From Prosthecobacter debontii (GTDB lineage Bacteria > Verrucomicrobiota > Verrucomicrobiia > Verrucomicrobiales > Akkermansiaceae), in NCBI GenBank assembly GCA_945883455.1, contig CAMCXJ010000131.1, positions 1 to 5,765 of the forward strand: DNA of 5,765 nucleotides. Reading direction: 5' to 3'. Below the pieces are notes generated by a model, which was not told the DNA's origin, made no database searches, and was given only the letters and a program-made list of their open reading frames with translations. Position numbers and translations under genes: made by a program. Below, piece after piece: positions 1 to 5,530 of the stretch (positions are counted from its first letter, which is position 1; each line of letters opens with the position of its first letter).

Positions 1-822
1 AAACACGGCTCGCTCATCCATATACAACGCCTGAAAACACTGCATGTGGACAGCGGACTCGGCGATTCCGCCGTTCTCGCCGCGATGGCGGACTGGCTCG
101 TTACGGAGGGGCGGCAATCGAAATGGAGAGCCATTGCCAAGGGCAAGCCCGGCGCAGCATCTCCACAGCCCTTGTTCGACGGCCCGGCAGCAAAAAAACC
201 AGACCCGGGGTTTCTTCGCCACGGTCTTCTTCGCGAGCAGGTGAATCTCCGAGGCATGAGTCGGGCTCCGAATCCGACGCTCCCACCCAACCTTCTTCTG
301 ACACTGCGCGCCCTGATTGGTGTCGGAGCCCGTGCTGAAGTGATCCTTTGCCTGGCCACCGGTCCGGCGGTCCACGCGGCCGAACTTGCCCGTCTCACTG
401 GCTACCGTTCCCGCACCATGCAGTTACTGCTCCAGGAGATGGCGCTGTCCGGCCACGTCCTTAGCCAGGAGACGCCGCCGCGCCCGGCAGGCAGCACCGG
501 CCGAGGCACCTCGCGCCGCTACCACCTCGCGCCGGAAGACTGGGCCTTCCTGACCGGCGGAAAACCCTTGCCGCGCTGGATGCCGTGGCCGCCGCTCTGG
601 AGCATCGTGCAAGGCGTCCTCGATACGTTCATTCAACCAGCAGATCACGCCAAGCACCCGGCCATCCTCTCATACCGCTTACGCGAAATCCTGACAGGTC
701 AAGGTCAGGAACTCGCTGCTGCCGGCCTTCTCCCTCTGCTTGATCTGCGCTCCGCGGCTCCCGGTGCCGAACTCCTTGCCACCCTCGCCCAGCGGCTGCC
801 TCAAGCGCTGGGCCAGTTGTAG
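1..822 (+). CDS. Winged-helix DNA-binding domain protein, 5' end outside the window
   Basis: The reading frame is open from the first base and ends in TAG at 820-822, so 273 residues are visible and the true start probably lies upstream. Residues about 100-155 of the fragment look like a winged helix-turn-helix: a helical stretch with LRALIGVGARAEVILCL, then the AAELARLTGYRSRTMQLLLQ recognition-helix region, followed by a wing ending in RRYHLAPEDW. A Trp/Pro-rich segment (PRWMPWPPLW) and a helical C-terminus follow. This arrangement is known from uncharacterised predicted transcription regulators; the ligand and targets are unknown. The first 60 or so residues include SGLGDSAVLAAMADWLVTEG and look helical, joined by a Pro/Gly/Lys-rich linker. 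An internal GTG (46) or ATG (256) could be the real start, but neither has a well-spaced ribosome binding site and coding character continues upstream. The HTH assignment is fairly secure; the role is not. Confidence 0.7.
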   Translation, partial: KHGSLIHIQRLKTLHVDSGLGDSAVLAAMADWLVTEGRQSKWRAIAKGKPGAASPQPLFDGPAAKKPDPGFLRHGLLREQVNLRGMSRAPNPTLPPNLLLTLRALIGVGARAEVILCLATGPAVHAAELARLTGYRSRTMQLLLQEMALSGHVLSQETPPRPAGSTGRGTSRRYHLAPEDWAFLTGGKPLPRWMPWPPLWSIVQGVLDTFIQPADHAKHPAILSYRLREILTGQGQELAAAGLLPLLDLRSAAPGAELLATLAQRLPQALGQL

Positions 823-903
823 CGATGCGCATCATCTCACTCTGGTGGTTTGGTAAGATCCAGACCTATCCAAACGATCTCTTCACAGTCGAATTACGGA
901 CAG

Positions 904-959
904 TCCCCTGTCCCCTGTCCCCTGTCCCCTGTCCCCTGTCCGGTGTCCAATGTCCAATG
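904..959. repeat. Heptanucleotide tandem repeat (TCCCCTG)n
   Basis: Eight head-to-tail 7-bp units are visible: five exact TCCCCTG copies (904-938), one TCCGGTG (939-945) and two TCCAATG (946-959), followed by a decayed TCCGGGC at 960-966. All units share the frame TCCnnTG, and the variant units lie at one end, as expected for slippage-driven expansion next to older diverged copies. The array is in non-coding DNA between a plus-strand gene end and the next plus-strand gene start. It resembles the short tandemly repeated sequences seen in intergenic DNA of cyanobacteria and some PVC-group bacteria. Function is unknown. Confidence 0.95.
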
Positions 960-1034
960 TCCGGGCTAGATGTTAGTTGGCGGGGCATGGGTGGCGGAAG
1001 AAGAGTTGAATTGGCGAGATGGCGTCTGGCAGGG

Positions 1035-1080
1035 TGCCGAACGTGAGCGACCATTATTTGTCCGGAAATAGCGTTCGGCA
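1035..1080. repeat. Perfect 9-bp inverted repeat with 28-nt spacer
   Basis: TGCCGAACG at 1035-1043 is exactly complementary to CGTTCGGCA at 1072-1080, and a G-U pair could extend the stem inward by one. The 28-nt interior is AT-richer. On the minus strand the stem is preceded, not followed, by T residues, and on the plus strand it is followed by A residues, so it does not look like an intrinsic terminator for either direction. It could be a transcript hairpin, a protein-binding site, or the trace of a small repeat element. Confidence 0.6.
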
Positions 1081-1094
1081 AAAAGATTTGCTCG

Positions 1095-1111
1095 ATTGAT
1101 AATTCATCAAT
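1095..1111. promoter_or_regulatory. AT-rich dyad upstream of the SHD1 gene, possible operator or promoter element
   Basis: ATTGAT and ATCAAT form a perfect 6-bp dyad around AATTC, 38 bp before the ATG at 1150. The same bases include GATAAT (1098-1103), one mismatch from a housekeeping -10 box. No good -35 hexamer is seen 16-18 bp upstream. The location fits a promoter or operator for the SHD1 gene, but AT-rich dyads of this size also arise by chance. Confidence 0.3.
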
Positions 1112-1149
1112 AAAAACGCAACGCACCAGCTAAACAAACTTCTTTGCAC

Positions 1150-1902
1150 ATGACTCGCATTTTCATACTCCTGCTCACCCTGCTTATGCCTCTCATGGCA
1201 GGTGAAATCCGGACGTGGACGAACCCGGAAGGCAGCAAGACTTTCAAGGCCGAATACATACGCCGCGACAGAGATACCGTGACGCTCCGCCCCGTCGGCG
1301 GCAAGGAATTGAGCATGGGCTTGGAAAAGCTCCATGCCGACGACCAAAGCTGGCTGAAAAAAAATCATCCTACGGAAGCCGAAGCCAAAGCGGCGGAGGT
1401 GCCGGACGAGGCGGCAATTTTCGACACGCTAAAATTCGGCGACAACCGTGAGACCGTCACCTCGAAGCTCAAGGCGAGCAAAATGGTCGAGGCGAACCTA
1501 GATAGCACTTTCTTCGGGCGGACGGGGATCAACGGTATTTACCGCACCGTTCAACCAATCGGTGGATTGCATTGCTACCTATTTTTCGATTGGGATGAGG
1601 CGGATCTGCTCAAGGAAATCTCCCTGCGGACCGAAGATAAGCTGGAAGGCGAATACGAAACCATACTCAAACCCTGCTGGCAGGCGCTGACGGAACTCAT
1701 CGTGCCCATCTACGGCAAACCTTTGCAAACCACCAAGATGCCGGCCGCGTCCGATCTAACCAACGAGCAAATGCTTGCCAGCCACTTGTGGAGGATCGAT
1801 CAGGGCGGAACGGTTATGCTAGGCGCCTCGCGGTTGGGAGAGGCCTACCAGGTCTCCGTCCTTTTCACGAAAGACAAGATCGAGGTGAAACCCATTCCCT
1901 GA
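1150..1902 (+). CDS. Exported SHD1-domain protein with an unrecognised C-terminal domain
   Basis: The 250-residue product begins with a signal-peptide-like MTRIFILLLTLLMPLMAG: a short basic start, a hydrophobic core and a likely cleavage after Ala17, so it is probably secreted or periplasmic. Residues about 20-72 match the SHD1 (SLA1 homology 1) pattern, with RTWTNPEGSKTFKAEYI, the strand DTVTLRPVGGKELSMGLEKL, and the closing DDQSWLKK. SHD1 proteins are numerous in Verrucomicrobiota and Planctomycetota, where their function is mostly unknown. After a short Ala/Glu-rich linker, residues about 88-250 form a second domain starting FDTLKFGDNRETVTSKL that I cannot assign. The ATG at 1150 is preferred over the in-frame TTG at 1144 because it gives a compact signal peptide; neither start has a clear ribosome binding site. 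The gene ends 7 bp from the oppositely oriented anti-sigma-like gene with no visible terminator between them. Confidence 0.85.
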   Translation: MTRIFILLLTLLMPLMAGEIRTWTNPEGSKTFKAEYIRRDRDTVTLRPVGGKELSMGLEKLHADDQSWLKKNHPTEAEAKAAEVPDEAAIFDTLKFGDNRETVTSKLKASKMVEANLDSTFFGRTGINGIYRTVQPIGGLHCYLFFDWDEADLLKEISLRTEDKLEGEYETILKPCWQALTELIVPIYGKPLQTTKMPAASDLTNEQMLASHLWRIDQGGTVMLGASRLGEAYQVSVLFTKDKIEVKPIP

Positions 1903-1909
1903 AAGGCTT

Positions 1910-3034
1910 TTACTTTGCGGTAAGCTTCGTTGCCTCGTCGATGAGGTTGAGGAAATCATAACGGTCGGCGACCATGCTGCCGGAGGCGACTTCCCTGGCG
2001 AGGGCGAGCATGACTTCCTCATCGATCATGCCGCCGCCTTCTCCGCGCAGCCAGAGCCCGAACGCGCAGACGAGCGCGGCGAAACGAGCATCGTCGGAGG
2101 GCTCACGTTCGGGTTCGCGAACAAGCGGCAGGGGCGATGCTTCTCTCCCACCGACCGACCCATGCAACGAGCCGAGTCGGAGATCGCGCGACTCGACCTC
2201 GATGACGAGCAGCATTCGTGAGTTTGCCTCCACCTCGGATGGCGGATTGAGCTCTGAATCGGATTTTCTCGATGCGTATCCGATCAAGCGGTGGTCGATC
2301 ACCACTCCCTCCTGCGCATGATATTCCACGGAAAGCCCGCGTGCGCCGTCCTTCGCGCCTTGGATTTCCACGAAGACGAGGCTGGCGGAGGGTTTCCACG
2401 GAGAAGGTAGGATCTCCACGCCAAGTTTGCAGCCATGCCACAGCGCAACGGAGCCGTTCGTCTTCAGGGGAAAGGCATTGAGCATCTCGGGAATGCGGAC
2501 TTCGCCCTTTGTAGGCATCCGTTTCTCTCCGCGGACCGCATCCATGATTTCGGAGAGACTTTTGCCGGAGGCTTTTAGCGGCAAGCGGATGATATTGCCT
2601 GGTTCCGTTTGCCCATCCAGGCCACCTCCCTTGATGGGATCTGAGTTCGCAGTAACTGGCTTCGTGCCGTTCTTGCCAGCAGGTTTTGGAAACAGTGTGA
2701 TGAGGAAAATGCCCCCGATGATCACAGCGGCGGCGACTAGAGGCGCGCTCCACGTTCGCCGCGCCTGACGGTGCGAGCTCAGTTTCTCTACTTTGCCCTG
2801 CCGAGCGGCTTCATGCGCGGCGCGGCGGATTGCATCCCGTTGCCGTGGTTGCAACCGCTCCTTTTTCTCGCTTAACGAATCGCTAAGTCCCTGATACATT
2901 TTCTCGGTTTCCACAAACGCGGCGCGTAGCACGGGATCGGTAGCGATCGCGCGTTCGACCGCAACAGACTCCTCTGGCGGGAGTTCGCCGAGCGCGTAGT
3001 CCGTTAGCTTTGTGTCTTTCAGGTGCGGTTTCAT
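1910..3034 (-). CDS. Membrane-anchored anti-sigma-like protein with YfbK-type domains but no vWA domain
   Basis: The 374-residue product starts with a helical segment typical of anti-sigma factors of this group (KLTDYALGELPPEESVAVER), with no Cys/His zinc-binding motif. One membrane helix lies at about 96-115 (SAPLVAAAVIIGGIFLITLF), giving a cytoplasmic N-terminus and an outer C-terminal part. Residues about 147-225 resemble the N-terminal YfbK/von Willebrand-associated domain (ASGKSLSEIMDAVRG, then EVRIPEMLNAFP and PSPWKP). Residues about 232-374 resemble the YfbK C-terminal domain (DHRLIGYASR, DDARFAALVCAFGLWLRG, and the final EEVMLALAREV and RYDFLNLIDEATKL). In the usual architecture a von Willebrand A domain sits between these two; here they are almost adjacent and no MIDAS DxSxS motif exists. 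The ATG lies one base after the sigma factor stop codon, which indicates translational coupling. The likely job is to hold the ECF sigma factor inactive until a signal arrives; domain calls are from remembered family patterns. Confidence 0.8.
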   Translation of the reverse strand: MKPHLKDTKLTDYALGELPPEESVAVERAIATDPVLRAAFVETEKMYQGLSDSLSEKKERLQPRQRDAIRRAAHEAARQGKVEKLSSHRQARRTWSAPLVAAAVIIGGIFLITLFPKPAGKNGTKPVTANSDPIKGGGLDGQTEPGNIIRLPLKASGKSLSEIMDAVRGEKRMPTKGEVRIPEMLNAFPLKTNGSVALWHGCKLGVEILPSPWKPSASLVFVEIQGAKDGARGLSVEYHAQEGVVIDHRLIGYASRKSDSELNPPSEVEANSRMLLVIEVESRDLRLGSLHGSVGGREASPLPLVREPEREPSDDARFAALVCAFGLWLRGEGGGMIDEEVMLALAREVASGSMVADRYDFLNLIDEATKLTAK

Positions 3035-3035
3035 G

Positions 3036-3551
3036 TCAGTCTTGGGTGGCCATCGGCATCCATTCCCGCAGCCGTTTCAGTCCGGTGTGGATCAGAAAAC
3101 CGATGTTTCCCTGGGTCAGTCCGGTTACGTTTTGTATCTCGCCGTAGCTCATGCCTTGTTGAAATTTGAGGAGGATGACCTCTCTTTGGTTTTTCGGAAG
3201 CCGATCCATGAAACGCATGACATCCGCGATCCGCTCGTCGTCCTCCGCCTGTTGATCCGGCGGGGTCTCGTTGCCTGAAAACTTCTCCCAACGATCCTCG
3301 TTGATCGGTTCGATACGCCGGTCTTTCCGCAGCACATCGAGGCAACGGTTCCGGCAAACCGTGAACAGCCAGCTCCGCAGGTGCTCGCCGAGCTTGTCCG
3401 GATCCTGTTTGCACAGGCGGATGAAAGTGTCCTGCACAACGTCGCGCGCGCGGTCGAGATCATGTACGAAAGTCTTAGCATAACCGATCAGGGCAGATTC
3501 GTGTTCCTCCACCGCACGTTCGATGAACTCTTCGAATTCGCTTGGTTTCAT
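3036..3551 (-). CDS. ECF-type RNA polymerase sigma factor (sigma-70 family)
   Basis: At 171 residues this has the usual ECF length and two-domain layout. Region 2 spans about 16-80, with DRARDVVQDTFIRLCKQ (core-binding and -10 recognition) and LRSWLFTVCRNRCLDVLRK. Region 4 spans about 108-165, with LPKNQREVILLKFQQGMSY, GEIQNVTGLTQGNIGFLIHT and LKRLREWM forming the -35-binding helix-turn-helix. The linker is acidic and there is no region 1.1 or region 3. The product should direct RNA polymerase to a small set of promoters. Its stop codon overlaps the spacing of the following anti-sigma-like gene (TGA, one base, ATG), the classic sigma/anti-sigma arrangement. The ATG at 3551 gives a normal ECF N-terminus, although no Shine-Dalgarno sequence precedes it. 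A Rex-operator-like site lies 59 bp upstream. The target regulon cannot be read from the window. Confidence 0.95.
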   Translation of the reverse strand: MKPSEFEEFIERAVEEHESALIGYAKTFVHDLDRARDVVQDTFIRLCKQDPDKLGEHLRSWLFTVCRNRCLDVLRKDRRIEPINEDRWEKFSGNETPPDQQAEDDERIADVMRFMDRLPKNQREVILLKFQQGMSYGEIQNVTGLTQGNIGFLIHTGLKRLREWMPMATQD

Positions 3552-3571
3552 CGGGCTATGAGGGTTGGGAT

Positions 3572-3596
3572 CACCGCTGCCGGATGAAACGCGGTG
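3572..3596. repeat. Short inverted repeat in the rex-sigma intergenic region
   Basis: CACCGC at 3572-3577 pairs with GCGGTG at 3591-3596 around a 13-nt loop. It lies between the Rex-operator-like site and the sigma factor start. There is no T-tract in the minus-strand direction, so it is a poor terminator; it might lie in the 5' leader of the sigma factor transcript. Confidence 0.3.
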
Positions 3597-3609
3597 GAGC
3601 GGGATTTTC

Positions 3610-3627
3610 TTGGGTAAAATTTCACTA
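3610..3627. promoter_or_regulatory. Candidate Rex operator upstream of the ECF sigma factor gene
   Basis: The 18-bp sequence TTGGGTAAAATTTCACTA matches 11 of the 14 fixed positions of the Rex consensus TTGTGAA-N4-TTCACAA, with mismatches at positions 4, 6 and 17. One half-site core, TTCAC, is intact, and the 4-bp centre AAAT is all A/T as in many known sites. It lies in the 82-bp gap between the rex stop codon and the sigma factor start, 59 bp before that start, a normal place for an operator. That the adjacent gene encodes Rex strengthens the call. No binding data exist for this site, and the other half-site is degenerate. Confidence 0.45.
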
Positions 3628-3633
3628 CCACGC

Positions 3634-4245
3634 TCATCGGATGAAATAACCTAGGTGCTCCAGTTCCAGAGCGAGATCCACATTGTTCACGGTGACCTCG
3701 ACAGGCACCTCCAGCATGATGGGCGAAAAGTTCAGGATGCCCTGGATACCGCAGGCGACGAGACGGTTCACCGCCTCCTGTGCGGAGCCGACCGGGACAC
3801 AAAGGATGGCCAGCTTGACACCGTTCGCGGCGACGAATGCCTCCAGTTCCGATGAATGATGAACGGGGATTTTCAACTCACGCGCCCGCGCCTCATCCGG
3901 CCTCGCATCGAAGGCGGCGACGACCTCAAAGCCTTCTTTTTGAAAGCCTTGGTAACGCAAAAGCGCCGAGCCGAGATTTCCCGCCCCGACAAGGATGACA
4001 GGCTGCAAGTGCTCGCGACCCAATGCCTCGCGGATCGTCGAGATCAAGCCATCCACCGGATAGCCCAGCCCCCGTGTGCCGAACTGGCCGAAGTATCCGA
4101 GATCTTTACGCAACTGCGCGGGCTTTACGCCGGCAGCTTTCGCGAGGGTCTCTGAGCTAACGGTTTCCTGTCCGTTTGCGCTGAGCTTCTGCAGGCAACG
4201 GTGATAAATGGATAGCCGGTAAATCGCCTTTTTCGGGATATCCAT
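3634..4245 (-). CDS. rex: Redox-sensing transcriptional repressor Rex
   Basis: The 203-residue product is close to the usual Rex length. Rex binds DNA as a dimer when NADH is low and lets go when NADH rises, so fermentative and respiratory genes respond to the NADH/NAD+ ratio. The N-terminal winged helix (1-75) shows the family signature: RLSIYHRCLQKL, SSETLAKAAGVKPAQLRKDL and YFGQFGTRGLGY. The Rossmann domain has the NAD(H)-binding GAGNLG at 87-92, followed by VVAAFD with Asp113 at the usual ribose-contacting position. The stretch LNFSPIMLEVPVEVTVNNVDL and the C-terminal helix LALELEHLGYF complete the fold. The ATG at 4245 is chosen because it starts the conserved N-terminus and has AGGA 8 nt upstream; longer in-frame versions would run into the E2 gene. 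It lies 43 bp downstream of E2, probably in the same transcript. Confidence 0.96.
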   Translation of the reverse strand: MDIPKKAIYRLSIYHRCLQKLSANGQETVSSETLAKAAGVKPAQLRKDLGYFGQFGTRGLGYPVDGLISTIREALGREHLQPVILVGAGNLGSALLRYQGFQKEGFEVVAAFDARPDEARARELKIPVHHSSELEAFVAANGVKLAILCVPVGSAQEAVNRLVACGIQGILNFSPIMLEVPVEVTVNNVDLALELEHLGYFIR

Positions 4246-4253
4246 CCTGCCGT

Positions 4254-4257
4254 TCCT
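4254..4257 (-). promoter_or_regulatory. Ribosome binding site of rex
   Basis: AGGA on the minus strand lies 8 nt before the ATG at 4245, within a purine-rich leader (GATAGGAACGGCAGG). It is the clearest Shine-Dalgarno match in the window and fixes the rex start at 4245 over upstream in-frame codons. Confidence 0.6.
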
Positions 4258-4288
4258 ATCCGTTTCCTCTTCCAAAATGATTGGTAGT

Positions 4289-5521
4289 TCAAAGGCTTTC
4301 AGGACGCTGCAAAAGCTCCGCGACGCGATGAAGGAGCATCCCCGCGCCGCCACCATCGACCACGCGATGATCAAATGTCAGTAACAGCTGCGCCTCTGTG
4401 GCCGGGATGAAAGCCTCCACCTGATCACTCCAAACTGGGGTTTTACGCCCCGCGCCGATACCGAGAATCAAAGTTTCATTCGGCAAAGGAATCGGTGTGC
4501 CTGTCGTCAGCCCGAAGGTTCCGAAATTCGTAACCGTCGCGATGCCGCCCTTCGAATCATTTTCCGTAAGGCGGCGGCGGCGGGCGCGATCCACCAGATC
4601 ATCGTATTCCGCGACGAGTTCGCTCAGCGATTTCCGATCCACCTCACGGACAGTCGGAACCACCACTCCATCTTCGACCTGCACGGCCACGCCGATATCA
4701 AAGGATCGCGGATGCACCACTTTCTCACCGATCAGATATCCGGCGGTCATCGGCTGCTCGGTGAGCGCAAGGGCAAGGGCGCGGAGTAGATAAAGAGTCA
4801 GTCCGGGCTTCGGCGATTGCTCGCGGCGATGATCAAGCGCGCGATCTAACAACACCGGCAGGCCGACCGTAGCCAGCGGACGCGTCCAGCTTCGCCGCAT
4901 CGCATCGGCCACCGCCAAACGCATCGGCGAAGCCGCCACGCTGGGCCAAGCATCAAGATAATCCAAAAACCTTTCCAGATCCTCGACGGTCACTCGCCCG
5001 CCCGCCCCCGTTCCGACGACAGCGGAAATGTCCGCCTCGCGCAGCCCCATGTCATCCATGCGAGCGCGCATCCTCGGGGAAATGTAATGAGCGCCCATCA
5101 CCCCGGTTGGCACCGGTAGGCCTTTCACGCTGGGGATGATGCGGGGGTTTTCCTCGTAGGAATCGCCGTCGAGCGCGAAGTGCAGATTCTCCTCTCCGGC
5201 GGGCTTCTGCTCTTGCTCGGCGAGCTTTTTCGCATCGATGCTCTCGATGGTGTCCACGCCGGTGCGAGCGACTTCCTCCTCGGTCACTTCCAACAAACCG
5301 AGCAGTGAACCTACCGAGTAGGAAACTCCCTCCACCGCCCTGATCTCGGAAACGATCCCGTCGCACAGCGTGGTGACGCCCATCACCGCCTTGTTCGTCT
5401 CCACCTCGATGATTTCCTGATCCGTGCGCACCGCGTCACCGACGGAAATTCCAAGACGGATCACGGTGGCCTCGGCGATGGATTCTCCGAGCTGTGGCAT
5501 CAGGATGGGGACGGTCGGCAT
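4289..5521 (-). CDS. 2-oxoacid dehydrogenase complex E2, dihydrolipoamide acyltransferase
   Basis: This 410-residue protein is the core of a pyruvate-, branched-chain- or acetoin-dehydrogenase type complex: it takes the acyl group from E1 on a lipoyl arm and passes it to CoA. A single lipoyl domain occupies about 1-80, with the lipoylated lysine at Lys44 in EVETNKAVMGV (ETDKA is more usual). The peripheral-subunit-binding domain is at about 145-188 (YISPRMRARMDDMGL, then VGTGAGGRVTVEDLERFL). The acyltransferase domain covers about 198-410, with FDIGVAVQVEDGVVVPTVRE, TNFGTFGLTTGTPIPLPNE and the catalytic FDHRVVDG, giving His385 and Asp389. All key residues are present, so it should be active. 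It starts 9 bp after the E1 stop with no Shine-Dalgarno sequence, suggesting coupled translation. The substrate cannot be settled from sequence alone, so no sub-type symbol is given. Confidence 0.93.
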   Translation of the reverse strand: MPTVPILMPQLGESIAEATVIRLGISVGDAVRTDQEIIEVETNKAVMGVTTLCDGIVSEIRAVEGVSYSVGSLLGLLEVTEEEVARTGVDTIESIDAKKLAEQEQKPAGEENLHFALDGDSYEENPRIIPSVKGLPVPTGVMGAHYISPRMRARMDDMGLREADISAVVGTGAGGRVTVEDLERFLDYLDAWPSVAASPMRLAVADAMRRSWTRPLATVGLPVLLDRALDHRREQSPKPGLTLYLLRALALALTEQPMTAGYLIGEKVVHPRSFDIGVAVQVEDGVVVPTVREVDRKSLSELVAEYDDLVDRARRRRLTENDSKGGIATVTNFGTFGLTTGTPIPLPNETLILGIGAGRKTPVWSDQVEAFIPATEAQLLLTFDHRVVDGGGAGMLLHRVAELLQRPESL

Positions 5522-5530
5522 GGTCGTGTG

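Larger units (their letters stand above)
823..1149. other. Intergenic region without a convincing gene
   Basis: This 327-bp stretch separates the winged-helix gene from the SHD1 gene. It holds the heptamer array, a 9-bp inverted repeat and an AT-rich dyad, each listed separately. Open frames crossing it on both strands translate the heptamer array into low-complexity peptide and match no family I recognise. No tRNA-like or clear rho-independent terminator structure was seen; a 6-bp stem (848-853 with 870-875) has a 16-nt loop and no T-tract. Confidence 0.75.

Noticed and set aside
848..875. GTTTGG/CCAAAC stem after the winged-helix gene as a terminator
   Set aside because: The stem has only 6 bp with a 16-nt loop and no T-tract, so it does not meet the pattern of an intrinsic terminator.
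904..966. Heptamer array considered as a CRISPR array
   Set aside because: Units are 7 bp and directly abutting with no spacers, so this is a simple tandem repeat.
825..1046. 73-codon open frame beginning just after the winged-helix gene stop
   Set aside because: Most of it translates the heptamer array into low-complexity sequence, and it has no ribosome binding site or recognisable domain.
866..1126. 86-codon minus-strand open frame with a GTGDRGQ-type repeat
   Set aside because: The repeat peptide is simply the heptamer array read in reverse; such peptides are common spurious predictions.
2103..2753. 216-codon minus-strand open frame inside the anti-sigma-like gene
   Set aside because: It is a shifted-frame shadow of the real gene, rich in Arg and without domain signatures, as expected in G+C-rich DNA.
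3856..4155. 99-codon plus-strand open frame opposite rex
   Set aside because: It is antisense to a clearly conserved gene, has no recognisable domain and is explained by the codon composition of rex.
4246..4374. N-terminal extension of Rex by 43 residues
   Set aside because: It would overlap the end of E2, the added residues do not match Rex, and the ATG at 4245 has a proper ribosome binding site.
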